From NCBI RefSeq assembly GCF_003627755.1, contig NZ_CP032695.1:1240001-1304000 (forward strand): a stretch of DNA of 64,000 nt. The letters run 5' to 3'. Shown here one piece after another: positions 37,131-46,606 of this stretch. The stretch is from Rhizobium jaguaris. GTDB lineage: Bacteria; Pseudomonadota; Alphaproteobacteria; Rhizobiales; Rhizobiaceae. A model generated the notes under the pieces. The model was given only the letters and a program-made list of their open reading frames with translations, was not told where the DNA came from and ran no database searches. Position numbers and translations under genes: made by a program. Each line of letters starts with the position of its first letter. The first letter of the stretch is position 1.

Positions 37131-38299
37131 TGCACCGAACCGGGTTGTGATGCCGCTGGGGCCAGGGAAGTCACGCTGCTATCGGCGGGTGATGCCTGCG
37201 TGGCATGGACGACCGAGCCCTCGGAGACGTTCTGCAGGCCCTCGACGATCAGTTTTTCGCCGCCTTTTAGCCCCTCTTCAATCGTCCAATTCCCACCGGT
37301 TTGCTCGGAAACCTTTATTCGTCGCAGCTCGACTTGGCTCTTTTCGTTGACCAGCAGCACGAACTTGCCTTCGCGATCCTGTTGAACTGCGCCTAGTGGC
37401 ACGATCGGTCGCAGCTTCTTTTCGGCCTCCGACACTATGACCGTTACGAACTGGCCCGGAATGAGCAAAGATTGCGGATTGGAAAACAGCGTTCGAATTG
37501 CGAGCGTTCCGGTTGCCTGGTCGATTTCGTTTCCAAAAAAATCGATTTTTCCCGGTTCTGCATAGGACTGACCGTTCGATAGCCGCAGGGTGGGCTGATA
37601 CCGCTTTGCGAGATCCTCCTTGCTGATATCGCCGGCAGCCGCCCGTAGATCGAGGATCGACCGGTCGCTGAGGGAGAATACAACACGGATCGGATCCAAT
37701 TCGACGATGCGGGCCAGTATCTGCGAACTGCCGCTGACGAAGCTTCCATCCGACAATTCGGCTGCCCCGATGCGCCCCTCGATCGGGGAGGTTATGCGTG
37801 TGTAGCTGAGGTTGAGTTCAGCTTGGCTCACTTGCGTTTGCGCAGACAACACGTTCGCCTGTCCAGTTTCGACAGCAGTTTGACTTTGCTCCAATGTTGC
37901 GCGCGGGACAGTTTGGCTGCTCAGCGATTGATTGCGTGCGAGTGTGCGCTGCGCATCCGCCAGGCTTGCCTGCGCGCTGGCAAGGGCTGCTTTGGCATTC
38001 GCCAGAGATATTTCGAGCGCGCGGCGATCGATAAGAAAGAGATCCTGATCCTTCTTGATGATCTGGCCTTCGTCGAAGAGACGTTTGTCCAGGAAGCCTT
38101 CTATCCGCGAGCGGATATCGACGGCATTGACCGCCTCCACGCGTCCGACGAATTCGTGTTTCGGCGAGACGTCTTCGATCGGCACGCTGATGACACCGAC
38201 GGATGGTTCAGCTTGCGCCACCGCACCCTCCGGCGCAGACATCAAAATTAAGAGCAATGCAACCAAGTAAGCCTGTGGAACTCGACGTCGCACTTTCAT
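37127..38299 (-). CDS. RND efflux periplasmic adaptor (AcrA/MexA type)
   Basis: 390 residues with a Sec signal peptide (about residues 8-28) but no lipobox Cys. The hallmark sequence [21 protein letters not shown] opens the lipoyl domain, then an alpha-hairpin ([20 protein letters not shown] onward), beta-barrel and membrane-proximal domains. The ATG at 38299 has GGAGAC upstream; a frame to 38335 is less likely. Bridges the pump to an outer-membrane channel. Confidence 0.94.
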   Translation of the reverse strand: MKVRRRVPQAYLVALLLILMSAPEGAVAQAEPSVGVISVPIEDVSPKHEFVGRVEAVNAVDIRSRIEGFLDKRLFDEGQIIKKDQDLFLIDRRALEISLANAKAALASAQASLADAQRTLARNQSLSSQTVPRATLEQSQTAVETGQANVLSAQTQVSQAELNLSYTRITSPIEGRIGAAELSDGSFVSGSSQILARIVELDPIRVVFSLSDRSILDLRAAAGDISKEDLAKRYQPTLRLSNGQSYAEPGKIDFFGNEIDQATGTLAIRTLFSNPQSLLIPGQFVTVIVSEAEKKLRPIVPLGAVQQDREGKFVLLVNEKSQVELRRIKVSEQTGGNWTIEEGLKGGEKLIVEGLQNVSEGSVVHATQASPADSSVTSLAPAASQPGSVQ

Positions 38300-38764
38300 C
38301 GAACAGTCTCCAACAGAAGCGAGATAGTTACTCAACTCAAGCGTATGGAATCAGTCATCAGATCAGCGGCAATTGGCAAAGTGTGGCTCAATGCGGAGAT
38401 AGAACGAGGCTAGGTTTCGTCCAGTGGTAGATATTCTACCTTTGCTTTCCAAATGGCAACCAGCCTACACGTTAGAGAGCATCGTCGGTTTTTGATCTTG
38501 GGCTGGGCTCGAGGCGAGCTTTTCGATCAGGTCGTCTTTGCGGGCATTCCTGAAGATGACGGCTTCGATTTCCATGGTTGCGATCTTATGCTGCCCAGGC
38601 ACTCAAGTCAGATTTCATGGATGCGTTCTTGTCGCGGTTCGACGGGTGACCATGTTTCAATGTACCTTTCCAATTTACGAACGCCGCCTCATCAGGAAAG
38701 TGACAAGCAGCCCTTAATCTTTCTCCCGCCTGTTTCGAAAATCTGCAGCTCGATCGGAGAGACA
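38300..38764. promoter_or_regulatory. Intergenic region upstream of the efflux operon, with a short palindrome
   Basis: 465 bp between divergent genes. A 15-bp palindrome GGTAGA-TAT-TCTACC (38426-38440) lies 127 bp upstream of the adaptor start and might be a repressor site, but no TetR- or MarR-type gene is adjacent. A 36-codon leftward frame (38465-38575) lacks a ribosome-binding site and is not called. Otherwise I see nothing. Confidence 0.4.
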
Positions 38765-39265
38765 ATGATAAACATCTTGCTGAAGTTACGCTTTGTAATA
38801 GCGCTCGCCTCCATAGGTGTTATCGCCGCTGCCGGTTTGATGTTCTGGGAAGGTCTTCTCACATTATGGCATGCCTACGCCTATGTGAGAACAGATCCGG
38901 ACCTTGCCACCATCGCGGCGGTCATGCGGGGTACGGATAAGCTCCTATTCGCGATTGTCCTTGTTATTTTCGCATGCGCCATTACCCTCGGCTTTCTGGT
39001 CGAACTGTCGCCGGAGCGGCGCGCGGCGCTGCCAGAGTGGATGATAATCGACAGCGTCGCCGAGCTCAAAAATCTTTTTATCCAGATGATCATCCTTTAT
39101 CTGGTGGTTCATTTTGCCACGTTGGTGGCTGAGACGGATCAGATGCTGGAATGGAACGCTCTGGTCTTGCCCATTTCGGTGCTGCTGCTGGCCGCGGCCA
39201 TGAAGCTCATCGCTGCCACGCATCGGCGCGCCGGTCCGGAAGAGCCCCCGTCTGCACAAAAATGA
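38765..39265 (+). CDS. YqhA/UPF0114-family inner-membrane protein
   Basis: 166 residues with four hydrophobic spans (about 5-25, 58-80, 103-122, 128-148), matching the UPF0114 layout. The conserved segment EWMIIDSVAELKNLFIQM lies before the third span. Start at ATG 38765 with GGAGAG 4-9 bases upstream; the longer frame to 38453 crosses non-coding DNA. The C-terminal tail is hydrophilic. Function of the family is unknown. Confidence 0.85.
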   Translation: MINILLKLRFVIALASIGVIAAAGLMFWEGLLTLWHAYAYVRTDPDLATIAAVMRGTDKLLFAIVLVIFACAITLGFLVELSPERRAALPEWMIIDSVAELKNLFIQMIILYLVVHFATLVAETDQMLEWNALVLPISVLLLAAAMKLIAATHRRAGPEEPPSAQK

Positions 39266-40032
39266 CTATCTTGTTCACGCGGCATGGGGGCGATCCGTGA
39301 GCCTGTGAGAACTGGTGAAGGCTTCTGCAATCTTCTTTACCGCATTGCGGGCGGAAAGGATGAATGATGCCGTCACTTCCGGCCCTCTGTGGCTAGCGGC
39401 CGTAATGGGAAGAGTTTTCTGAACTTCAGATTGTATAATCGAGTGCGGTCTTCAATAGGCCCGCAGAGATGTAGCGCTTTCAAAAGCACGGGCCGGTTTT
39501 TCTGCGTAGCGGCCAAATCGGCCAAACGAGCTGTAAGCCTCAGTTCAAGGCTTGGTTTTCCGGATCCGGATCTGTCCAGGTCATTCTGCCCATTTCGATC
39601 ATCAATTTCTCACACCGAAAACACCGACGTCACGTGGGGTCCCGCACCCGTGACGGTCGCTGGTGCGCGGCTTCCGATTCGTTCTGAGAAGACGAATTCC
39701 CACAATAATTCGTCAATAATGGTAATAGTGACTTATCATATGAATGCTATTGATAAGTATTACGTTTGTACTTCATGTGTTTCGGAATATTTCTATTGGC
39801 GTTTTGCTGTATATATATTCAATTTTGCTTAATTTTGTGATGTATTTCTGCATCTATGACAGATTTATGTCGCGTATATTTCTGGGTTAATCTGAATATT
39901 GTCTTGGCTCCAGTACTTCTCTGGCTATGTTGCGCCCGGGGGTCCAATGGCTTCCAAAAAAAACAGCCGGATGAATGAACGCAACGGATAATCTCCGGGT
40001 CGTTCCGATCAGGCACACAGATTGGAGAAAAA
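39266..40032. promoter_or_regulatory. Long AT-rich leader region upstream of the porin gene
   Basis: 767 bp without a supported gene. The last 330 bp (about 39690-39900) are much richer in A+T than the surroundings, fitting a strong regulated porin promoter and a long 5' leader. GGAGAAAAA directly precedes the porin ATG. A 147-codon open frame at 39389-39832 shows no family features and is rejected. Exact promoter elements cannot be fixed by eye. Confidence 0.5.
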
Positions 40033-41121
40033 ATGAATATCAAGAGCCTTCTTCTCGGCTCCGCTGCTGCTCTTGCAGTAGTATCCGGTGCTCACGCAGC
40101 TGACGCTGTTGTTGCTGCTGAACCGGAGCCGCTCGAATACGTTCGCATCTGCGACGCATACGGCGCTGGCTACTTCTTCATCCCGGGCTCCGAAACCTGC
40201 CTCAAGATCGGCGGTAAGGTTCGTACGGAAGGTGAATGGTACAACGCCTACAATCCGAACGACGTTCGTGGCACGCTCTGGCACACCCGTGCTGAACTGC
40301 AGCTGCAGACGGCCACCGACACCGAATACGGTCCGCTGAAGACCAACACGGAACTGCGTTGGGATTGGCAGGAAGGCGGCTCCACGGGCACCAACTTCTT
40401 GCACGGCAGCATCAGCCTCGGCGGCTTCACCGTCGGTAAGGAAGACTCGCAGTTCAACGTATTCACCGGCTATGCCGGCGACGTCATCAACGACGACGTG
40501 GTCTATGACGGCCCGTACGAACTCAACCAGATCACCTACAACTATGACGCCGGCAATGGCTTCACGGCTGTGATCTCGCTGGAAGACACCAACTCTGGCC
40601 TGACTAAGAACAGTGCCGGCGTTACCGTTCCGGTTACAGGTCCTAATGGCGAAAACAGCTCGGACCACTACGCTCCGGACGTCGTTGCTGGTGCTGGCTA
40701 CAAGGCCGGTGCATGGTCCTTCAAGGTCGTCGGTGGTTATGACTCCATCGTCGAAGAAGGCGCTGTCAAGGCTCGTATCGACGCTGACTTCGGCGTTCTC
40801 TCTGCCTTCATCATGGGTGGCTGGAACACGGACGGCTCCAAGCTGAACAAGTACGCAGGCGCGAACGGTGGCGGCGACGCTTCTGGTATCGGCTGGGGCG
40901 ACTGGGCAGTTTGGGGCGGCGTTGGCGTACCGTTCAACGACAAGCTGAAGTGGAACCTGCAGCTCGCCTACACCGACTCCAAGATCTTCTCCGCTACGAC
41001 GAACTTGAAGTGGAAGCCGGTTAAGAACCTGCTCATCGAGCCGGAAGTTACCTACACCAACTGGGATTCGATCAGCGAAGATCAGTGGGCTGGTGTCCTC
41101 CGTTTCGAGCGTAGCTTCTAA
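40033..41121 (+). CDS. Outer-membrane porin of the rhizobial RopA/Omp2 type
   Basis: 362 residues with a signal peptide cleaved after residue 22 (VVSGAHA). The mature protein begins with the alphaproteobacterial porin hallmarks VRICDAYGAGYFFIPG and ETCLKIGGKVR and ends in a beta-strand with the terminal Phe (LRFERSF) needed for BAM assembly. Sixteen-strand general porin of normal size. Codon use is strongly biased to preferred codons (GGC, CTG, AAG, GTT), pointing to very high expression. Monocistronic, with a strong terminator at 41158. Confidence 0.95.
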   Translation: MNIKSLLLGSAAALAVVSGAHAADAVVAAEPEPLEYVRICDAYGAGYFFIPGSETCLKIGGKVRTEGEWYNAYNPNDVRGTLWHTRAELQLQTATDTEYGPLKTNTELRWDWQEGGSTGTNFLHGSISLGGFTVGKEDSQFNVFTGYAGDVINDDVVYDGPYELNQITYNYDAGNGFTAVISLEDTNSGLTKNSAGVTVPVTGPNGENSSDHYAPDVVAGAGYKAGAWSFKVVGGYDSIVEEGAVKARIDADFGVLSAFIMGGWNTDGSKLNKYAGANGGGDASGIGWGDWAVWGGVGVPFNDKLKWNLQLAYTDSKIFSATTNLKWKPVKNLLIEPEVTYTNWDSISEDQWAGVLRFERSF

Positions 41122-41157
41122 TCTGATCTGAATTCGACCTCCGATCAGAAAAGGGAA

Positions 41158-41186
41158 AAGGCCCGGTTTCCCTCCGGGCCTTTTTT
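41158..41186 (+). terminator. Rho-independent terminator of the porin gene
   Basis: A 9-bp stem (AAGGCCCGG, 41158-41166, with 41174-41182), 7-base loop and a run of six T bases (41181-41186), 36 bp after the porin stop. Confidence 0.92.
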
Positions 41187-41352
41187 CGTGCCTATCGCAA
41201 GCATTTCCGCAGTCCACACATGAGCGTAAATGACGCCTTTTCCAGGCCCTTTTACAGCCTCACAAGGCGTGAGCGAGCCATTCCAATCATTGACAGTCCC
41301 ACCACCCGAAAACCTCAACCTTGTGGGCGATCGTGTCCACAGGTTATCACCG

Positions 41353-41640
41353 TCACTCGGCGCCGATCAAAACCAGACACGGCGACGCAATTTTATGAAC
41401 AGGTATGGTCGCATAAGCCGGCTCTCGGGCGACTTTCTCAATACAGATCAGCAGATCCGCTGTTTTGCCGATATCTCTTCCGGCCGTTCTGGCAAGCATA
41501 TACTTTGCCAGGGCCACCTGATCTTCCCTTCGGCTATTCTCCCATTCGGCGAGCGTCGATTGACTGGTTAGTCTGCCAGCTGAAACCGAAGTTGAGATTA
41601 GTGCTGATAGCCCCGCAGCAAGCAGCATGCGTCCTTTCAC
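41353..41640 (-). CDS. Small secreted hypothetical protein
   Basis: 95 residues from a GTG at 41640 that has AAGGAG 8 bases upstream. The N-terminus (Lys2, Arg4, then LLAAGLSALISTSVSAG) is a clear Sec signal peptide with cleavage near residue 22. The mature part is about 73 residues with two Cys (LLICIEK and ASPCLVL) that might form a disulphide. I do not recognise a family. It lies alone between the porin and the sugar-transport operon. Confidence 0.65.
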   Translation of the reverse strand: MKGRMLLAAGLSALISTSVSAGRLTSQSTLAEWENSRREDQVALAKYMLARTAGRDIGKTADLLICIEKVAREPAYATIPVHKIASPCLVLIGAE

Positions 41641-41887
41641 GGTGATCTCCTTCTGCACCAAACCTTCGAGGAAGCGACGGCTGCAATCCAACGCATTAGC
41701 CTAAGCGCACAGCCAGAATCTATTTGCTGATTGTGAATTCACCGCTTGCTTCCGTTCTGCCCACAACTTAGCGCCGCGACCAGCGGTATTCTGCCGAAGT
41801 CACACCTATAAACTTGTGAAAGTGGCGGGCAAGATGGCTGTGGTCAAAGAAGCCGGCACATCAACGACCGGTGGGCGCATTCCGAGA

Positions 41888-42895
41888 TCAACGCCCGGTT
41901 TCGTGGGTCAGAAAATGGAGGCTGCCGCCGAGCTCAGAAACGATGATCCGCCGTTCGTCCCAGACGAGGACGGACACTGGCCGGGTCAGGCCAGCGAGAA
42001 TAATCTTCCGGTCGCCTGTCGCCTTGTCCAGTTTCAGCAGCCGCCCGCTACCTTTCTGGAAACCTTCCTTCTGGTCGAATGTGCCGTGTTCGAGGATAAG
42101 CATATCGCCATCCGTGTCGAAGGCGACACCGACGGGTGCATTCAGTCCTTCGACCTCAAGCTGCGGCTTTGGCGCATCGCTGGCCTGGGGAAGGGAAACG
42201 ACCTTTCCGCCGCCGGCAAGGAAGGGAAAACCGCCAAACAACGCAACATAGAGGCGCCCGTCGCGAAGGGCGATGCCGGTCGGCACTGCGTCGACGTCGT
42301 AGGTGCCGCCTTCCTTGAACTCGGTTGGCGACAGGCTGTGTAGCGCCGTGGCCGCCGCTGCCAGGCGGCCGAATGTCATGAGCGTGTTTCTCCGGCCGTC
42401 CGCCCGCACGCGTTCCACACTGTTTCGCGCGGAGTCGATCACGTAGTAGGTTCCGCCCGAGACGATCAAATCGAACGGATTCCAGAAATCGCTGCTGATG
42501 ATGCGGGCCTGACCATCGGTGTCGACCGTAACGAGGGCGTGGTCGAACTTAGTGTCGTCGGCATCGACCGGTCTCCACCCCTGGGCGACGACATAAGCAT
42601 CGCCGGACCGCACGACTCGATAGGGCCCGGTCGGGTCGCCCATCACGTCGGGGCCATGCGGAAATACCGGGCCGAATGGAACGAGCTTGGCATCGGCGCC
42701 GCGCCGGTAGAGGCGGCCGCTGGCTAGATCGCTGAGGAGCAAGTCTTCGCCGTCCCGCGAGAGGCCGGCGAAGGCCGCGCCCGGCATGTGGAAGGTCTCG
42801 AGCTTATAGCCGGGCGCAGCCGTCGGTTCCGCGCTAGCACCGGCTGCCAGGAGCAGAAGACCTGCGGCAATCATCAAGGCGCGGAGCGGACGCAT
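41888..42895 (-). CDS. ScyD/ScyE-like secreted beta-propeller protein
   Basis: 335 residues with a signal peptide (LLLLAAGASA, cleavage near 22). Repeated short strands such as LVTVDTDGQARI, NPFDLIVSGGTYYVIDSARN and GRLLKLDKATGDRK suggest a six- or seven-bladed propeller of the NHL/SMP-30 type; the spacing matches proteins annotated ScyD/ScyE. PTGIALRDGRLYVALFGG is the best-conserved blade. Overlaps the FGE-like gene by 22 bases, last gene of the sugar ABC operon. Possibly a periplasmic sugar- or lactone-binding protein; the role is inferred only from location. Confidence 0.75.
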   Translation of the reverse strand: MRPLRALMIAAGLLLLAAGASAEPTAAPGYKLETFHMPGAAFAGLSRDGEDLLLSDLASGRLYRRGADAKLVPFGPVFPHGPDVMGDPTGPYRVVRSGDAYVVAQGWRPVDADDTKFDHALVTVDTDGQARIISSDFWNPFDLIVSGGTYYVIDSARNSVERVRADGRRNTLMTFGRLAAAATALHSLSPTEFKEGGTYDVDAVPTGIALRDGRLYVALFGGFPFLAGGGKVVSLPQASDAPKPQLEVEGLNAPVGVAFDTDGDMLILEHGTFDQKEGFQKGSGRLLKLDKATGDRKIILAGLTRPVSVLVWDERRIIVSELGGSLHFLTHETGR

Positions 42896-43662
42896 CGGAA
42901 ACCACCATTGGCTGAGAAGCGAAAATCCGGATCATAGGCGAGGCGATAGGTTGTCGTAAGGTGCTTTGGATCGCTGTTCCACGAGCCGCCGCGAAGTACA
43001 CGGTAAGACCCGGCGCTTCCGATCGGCGGACCACCCTCATACGGAGCGTAGAGGTCAGCGGTCCACTCCCAGACATTGCCGACAAGATTGAGGACGCCTT
43101 CGACGCTTGCGCCGTTGGCGAAGGAGTCAGCCGGTGCGGTCAGGGGATAGCCATCGCCCGGATCGGCAGAGCAGCAGGTGTCGCTCCCGGAAAGTGCCCG
43201 AGTATAATCCGGCGGAGCGTCGCCCCACGGATAACGACCGCCCTTCGTTCCCCGTGCCGCTCTCTCGTATTGTCGCTCGGAAGGAAGGGCCAGGCCATAG
43301 TAACGGCAAAAGGCATCGGCGTCAGACCAGCTCACCCCGACCGCCGGATGGTCGTCCAATCCCAGGATCGCGTGATCTGCGTAGAAGGCCGGCCGATGAC
43401 CGGTGGCACTGACGAAACTCCGGTATTGCTGGTTCGTGATCTCGGTGCGATTGATCGCGAAGGCTTGGCCTTCCAGCACACGCCTTGGACGTTCGTTTTC
43501 AGGGCCGTCATCGCGGCCGAAGACGAATGCGCCGGCAGGAATCTCGATCAACGGATTTCCGGCGATAGGGCCGGCATCGGTGGCTCCCGCGCGCGATGCG
43601 AGGGTGATTGCCAGCGCCACCGCAAGCAGGCTAAAAATCAATGCGAAATTGCGTCTCTCCAT
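42874..43662 (-). CDS. Formylglycine-generating-enzyme fold (SUMF1/FGE-sulfatase domain) secreted protein without the catalytic Cys pair
   Basis: 262 residues with a signal peptide or N-anchor (residues 5-27). The FGE-fold signatures NRTEITNQQYRSF, GVSWSDADAFCRYYG, LPSERQYERAARG, LVGNVWEWTAD and RGGSWNS...GGFRCVR are all visible. In copper-dependent FGE two Cys follow RGGSF; here the corresponding positions are Ser230 and Leu235, so formylglycine formation is not expected. It has C163-C164 adjacent instead. Overlaps the ATPase gene by 32 bases. A carbohydrate-binding or other oxidase role is possible. Confidence 0.82.
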   Translation of the reverse strand: MERRNFALIFSLLAVALAITLASRAGATDAGPIAGNPLIEIPAGAFVFGRDDGPENERPRRVLEGQAFAINRTEITNQQYRSFVSATGHRPAFYADHAILGLDDHPAVGVSWSDADAFCRYYGLALPSERQYERAARGTKGGRYPWGDAPPDYTRALSGSDTCCSADPGDGYPLTAPADSFANGASVEGVLNLVGNVWEWTADLYAPYEGGPPIGSAGSYRVLRGGSWNSDPKHLTTTYRLAYDPDFRFSANGGFRCVRSAP

Positions 43663-44692
43663 CGAACAAAAACACCCGATCCGTGGCAATCTTGATACCG
43701 ATTTCCTGATCGATCTGACCGGCGAAAGTCTTGTCGGCACGCAGGGTCATCAGCCGCCCTCCCAACCGGACGCTGACAAGCGTATTCTCGCCGGTAAGTT
43801 CTACCGAATAGATCGGCGCAACCAGGTTGAAGTCGAGTTCTTCGGCTCCGGCCACGTGGACGTCTTCCGGGCGGACACCGAGGACCGCGCGAGGGAAGGT
43901 CACCCGACCGATGCCCCCCATGCTTAGCCCGTCGCTGACGAATATGCCGTCCCTCACTTCTCCCGGAATGAGGTTCATCGGCGGCGAGCCGATGAAGCCG
44001 GCAACAAAAAGAGTGCGCGGATCACTGTAGATTTCCCGAGGCGTTCCAAGCTGCTCGATGACGCCCTTGTTCATCACGGCCACACGGTGGGCAAGCGTCA
44101 TCGCTTCTATCTGGTCATGGGTAACGTAGATGGTCGTGACCTGCAGTTCGTGTTGAAGGTGCTTCAGTTCGGCCCGCATCTGGGTGCGGAGCTTGGCGTC
44201 GAGATTGGAGAGCGGCTCGTCCATGAGAAAGACCCGCGGGGTGCGCACGATCGCCCGGGCGAGCGCCACGCGTTGGCGCTGGCCACCGGAAAGCTCCTTC
44301 GGTAGCCGCGACAGCATCGTATCGAGTTCCACGCGCCGTGCGACCTCGATGACGCGTCGCTTGCGTTCGGCGGGTGGCACTTTGCGGATCTTCAGCGGAT
44401 ATCCGATGTTCTCCTCGACCGTGAGATGCGGGTACAAGGCGTAAGACTGGAAGACCATTGCGACGTCGCGATATTTCGGCAGAACACCGTTGATGCGGTC
44501 CGCGTCAATATAGATGTCGCCCGAGGTGGCCTCCTCGAGGCCCGCGATCATGCGCATGGTCGTCGTCTTACCGCAGCCGGAGGGGCCGAGCAGAACGAGA
44601 AACTCCTTGTCCTTGACTTCGAGGTTGAAGTCGGCCACGGCGAGGAATTCACCGAACTTCTTGTAAACGTTGCTGAATGTGACGGACGCCAT
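43631..44692 (-). CDS. Carbohydrate ABC transporter ATP-binding protein (MalK/UgpC type)
   Basis: 353 residues. Walker A GPSGCGKTT, signature LSGGQRQRVALARAI, Walker B FLMDEPLSNLDAKLR and H-loop THDQIEAM define the NBD (1-235). The C-terminal TOBE/regulatory domain (about 240-353) contains LGVRPEDV and LTGENTLVSVRLGGR. It serves the CUT1 permeases encoded just upstream, 5 bp away. Normal family length. Confidence 0.94.
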   Translation of the reverse strand: MASVTFSNVYKKFGEFLAVADFNLEVKDKEFLVLLGPSGCGKTTTMRMIAGLEEATSGDIYIDADRINGVLPKYRDVAMVFQSYALYPHLTVEENIGYPLKIRKVPPAERKRRVIEVARRVELDTMLSRLPKELSGGQRQRVALARAIVRTPRVFLMDEPLSNLDAKLRTQMRAELKHLQHELQVTTIYVTHDQIEAMTLAHRVAVMNKGVIEQLGTPREIYSDPRTLFVAGFIGSPPMNLIPGEVRDGIFVSDGLSMGGIGRVTFPRAVLGVRPEDVHVAGAEELDFNLVAPIYSVELTGENTLVSVRLGGRLMTLRADKTFAGQIDQEIGIKIATDRVFLFDGETQFRIDF

Positions 44693-44697
44693 AGGTT

Positions 44698-45555
44698 TCA
44701 GCCTTTGACCGCGCCGAGCGATAGCCCGCGGACGAGGTGCTTTTGGACGATGAGCGCGAAGACGATGATCGGGACGCTGGCAAGGAAGCCGGCGGCGCTG
44801 ATCTCACCCCAATGCGTCGTGTACTGGGTTACGCGGCCGGAAATGCCGACCGGCAGCGTCACCGAGCGCTCCGTCTGGGTAAGGATCAACGCGAGCAGGA
44901 ATTCATTCCAGGAAAGAATCAGGCTGAAGATCGCCGTCGCAGCTATTCCGGGCCGTGCCAGTGGAAGGGCGATCCGCAGAAAGGCTCCCCAGCGCGTATC
45001 ACCATCGACCATCGCGGACTCCTCAAGTTCGGGTGGGAGATCCTGGAAGTAGCTCTTCATCATCCAAGTGACGAAGGGCAAGTTGAAAGCGGTATAGGCG
45101 ACGACGACGGCGAGCTTGGTGTTCAACAGATTGAAAAAGTTGAAGAAAATGAAGAGGGGTATGATCGTCGCGATCGGCGGCATCATGCGCGTCGACAAAA
45201 TCCAAAACGAGATTTGGTAGCGCCATCGGCCCGGATATTCGAAGCGGGCAAGGGCGTAGCCGGCCATGGTCCCGAATATCAGGGAAACGATTGTCGTCGC
45301 CACAGCGATGAGGAAACTGTTTAGCGCGTAGATCAGGAACGGCTGTCCTATGAAGGCCGCTTCATAGTGCATGAGGGTCGGCGGGAAATCGAACCACACC
45401 GGCGGTACGGCGAAGATGTCAATGTCGCGCTTGAATGAATTCTGGGCGAGCCAGTAGATGGGAAAGATGGTGATGAAGAGTGCGAATGCCATCCCCAGAT
45501 AGGCCAGTATCCGCAGTATCCCTTCACCAGTTCGATGCCATTGGCGAGTTGCCAT
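44698..45555 (-). CDS. Carbohydrate ABC transporter permease, MalG/UgpE type
   Basis: 285-residue CUT1 permease with six spans. The ATPase-contact EAA loop is PPELEESAMVDGDTRWGAFL, close to the MalG consensus. The N-terminus has the usual FALFITIFPIYWLAQNSFK. It follows the MalF-type gene by 13 bp. Confidence 0.93.
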   Translation of the reverse strand: MATRQWHRTGEGILRILAYLGMAFALFITIFPIYWLAQNSFKRDIDIFAVPPVWFDFPPTLMHYEAAFIGQPFLIYALNSFLIAVATTIVSLIFGTMAGYALARFEYPGRWRYQISFWILSTRMMPPIATIIPLFIFFNFFNLLNTKLAVVVAYTAFNLPFVTWMMKSYFQDLPPELEESAMVDGDTRWGAFLRIALPLARPGIAATAIFSLILSWNEFLLALILTQTERSVTLPVGISGRVTQYTTHWGEISAAGFLASVPIIVFALIVQKHLVRGLSLGAVKG

Positions 45556-45568
45556 CCGGCGCCTCCTC

Positions 45569-46492
45569 TCAATCCGCCAGCCGCAACCGCTTGATGAACC
45601 AGGTGCTGAAGCCGACCGTTACGAACAGCACCACCAGCGAGACCGCCGCGGCATAGCCAATATCGACGAATGTGAACGCGACCTTGAAAATATAGAGGCT
45701 GAGCGTTTCCGTGGCTCCTGCCGGGCCTCCTACGGTGAGAATGAACACCAGATCGAACAGCCTGAGCGCATCCATGATCCGCAGGAGTAAGGCGATCGCG
45801 ATCACCGGCTTGAGAAAGGGTATGGTCAAGTCCCAGAACTGGCGCCAGGCGGAGGCGCCGTCTACCTGCGCCGCCTCGTAGGGCTCGGTCGGCAGGCTTG
45901 CAAGCCCGGCCAACATCAGCAGAAAAATGAACGGCGTCCACTCCCAGACGTCTGCAGCGATGATCGTTGCCATGGCGAGGTTGACATCGCCGGCCCATGC
46001 CTGGGCGGGTAATCCAAGGCGGTACATCAGCTCATTGAGGACGCCGAATTGCGGCTGATAGATAAGCTTCCACGTCAGCGCCACGGCGATCGGTGGAATC
46101 ATCATGGGGACCAGCAGGATTGTCTTAAGGAAATTCAGTCGGCGAATGTATTTGTCGAAGAGCAGCGCAAGGCCGAGGCCGAGGAGAAATTCAAGCGTCA
46201 CCGCAATGCTGGTGAATACCAGCGTATTCGCAACGGCGAGGTGAAGTTCCGGATCGGTGAGCATCCGCGCGAAGTTGCCGAAGCCGATGAATTCGCGAGG
46301 GACGCTCGGATCGGGGCTGATCCTCTGTACCGCCGCGGTGAACATGTAGATGGTCGGAAACAGCGTCAGCCCGGCGAGGAGCAGAAGCGTGGGTGCCAGC
46401 ATGAGGATGCGAAGGTGACGCTCTGTCCATTGCTCCAGACCGCCGCCCGGTCGATGTTGCAGGGCCATCATGCCGCTTTCGGACCTCACCAT
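45569..46492 (-). CDS. Carbohydrate ABC transporter permease, MalF/UgpA type
   Basis: 307-residue CUT1 permease. Six hydrophobic spans; the EAA loop reads PTEPYEAAQVDGASAWRQFW. TYPE features such as FGNFARMLTDPELHLAVANT are usual for sugar systems. GGGAGGGG precedes the ATG at 46492. It is separated from the binding-protein gene by 114 bp containing a stem-loop. Confidence 0.93.
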   Translation of the reverse strand: MVRSESGMMALQHRPGGGLEQWTERHLRILMLAPTLLLLAGLTLFPTIYMFTAAVQRISPDPSVPREFIGFGNFARMLTDPELHLAVANTLVFTSIAVTLEFLLGLGLALLFDKYIRRLNFLKTILLVPMMIPPIAVALTWKLIYQPQFGVLNELMYRLGLPAQAWAGDVNLAMATIIAADVWEWTPFIFLLMLAGLASLPTEPYEAAQVDGASAWRQFWDLTIPFLKPVIAIALLLRIMDALRLFDLVFILTVGGPAGATETLSLYIFKVAFTFVDIGYAAAVSLVVLFVTVGFSTWFIKRLRLAD

Positions 46493-46540
46493 CAGCCCCT
46501 CCCACGAGCTTCTCTCCCGGCGCAGGTGCCGTCGCCTTTC

Positions 46541-46569
46541 AGAGGGCGGGGTCCGCCACCGCGCCCTCT
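46541..46569 (-). other. Intercistronic stem-loop after the sugar-binding-protein gene
   Basis: AGAGGGCG (46541-46548) pairs with CGCCCTCT (46562-46569), 8 bp with a 13-base loop, between the binding-protein stop (46607) and the MalF-type start (46492). No U-tract. Likely stabilises the upstream message. Confidence 0.55.
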
Positions 46570-46606
46570 CGCATCATTCCCGGATCGCGACCGGACGCAC
46601 GCCGCA

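Noticed and set aside
39389..39832. A 147-codon frame upstream of the porin
   Set aside because: No ribosome-binding site, no family signature, and it crosses from GC-rich to AT-rich DNA.
40009..41217. A 402-codon open frame antisense to the entire porin gene
   Set aside because: It is created by the strongly biased codon use of the porin, has no start signal or family features, and its product is a mirror of the porin codons.
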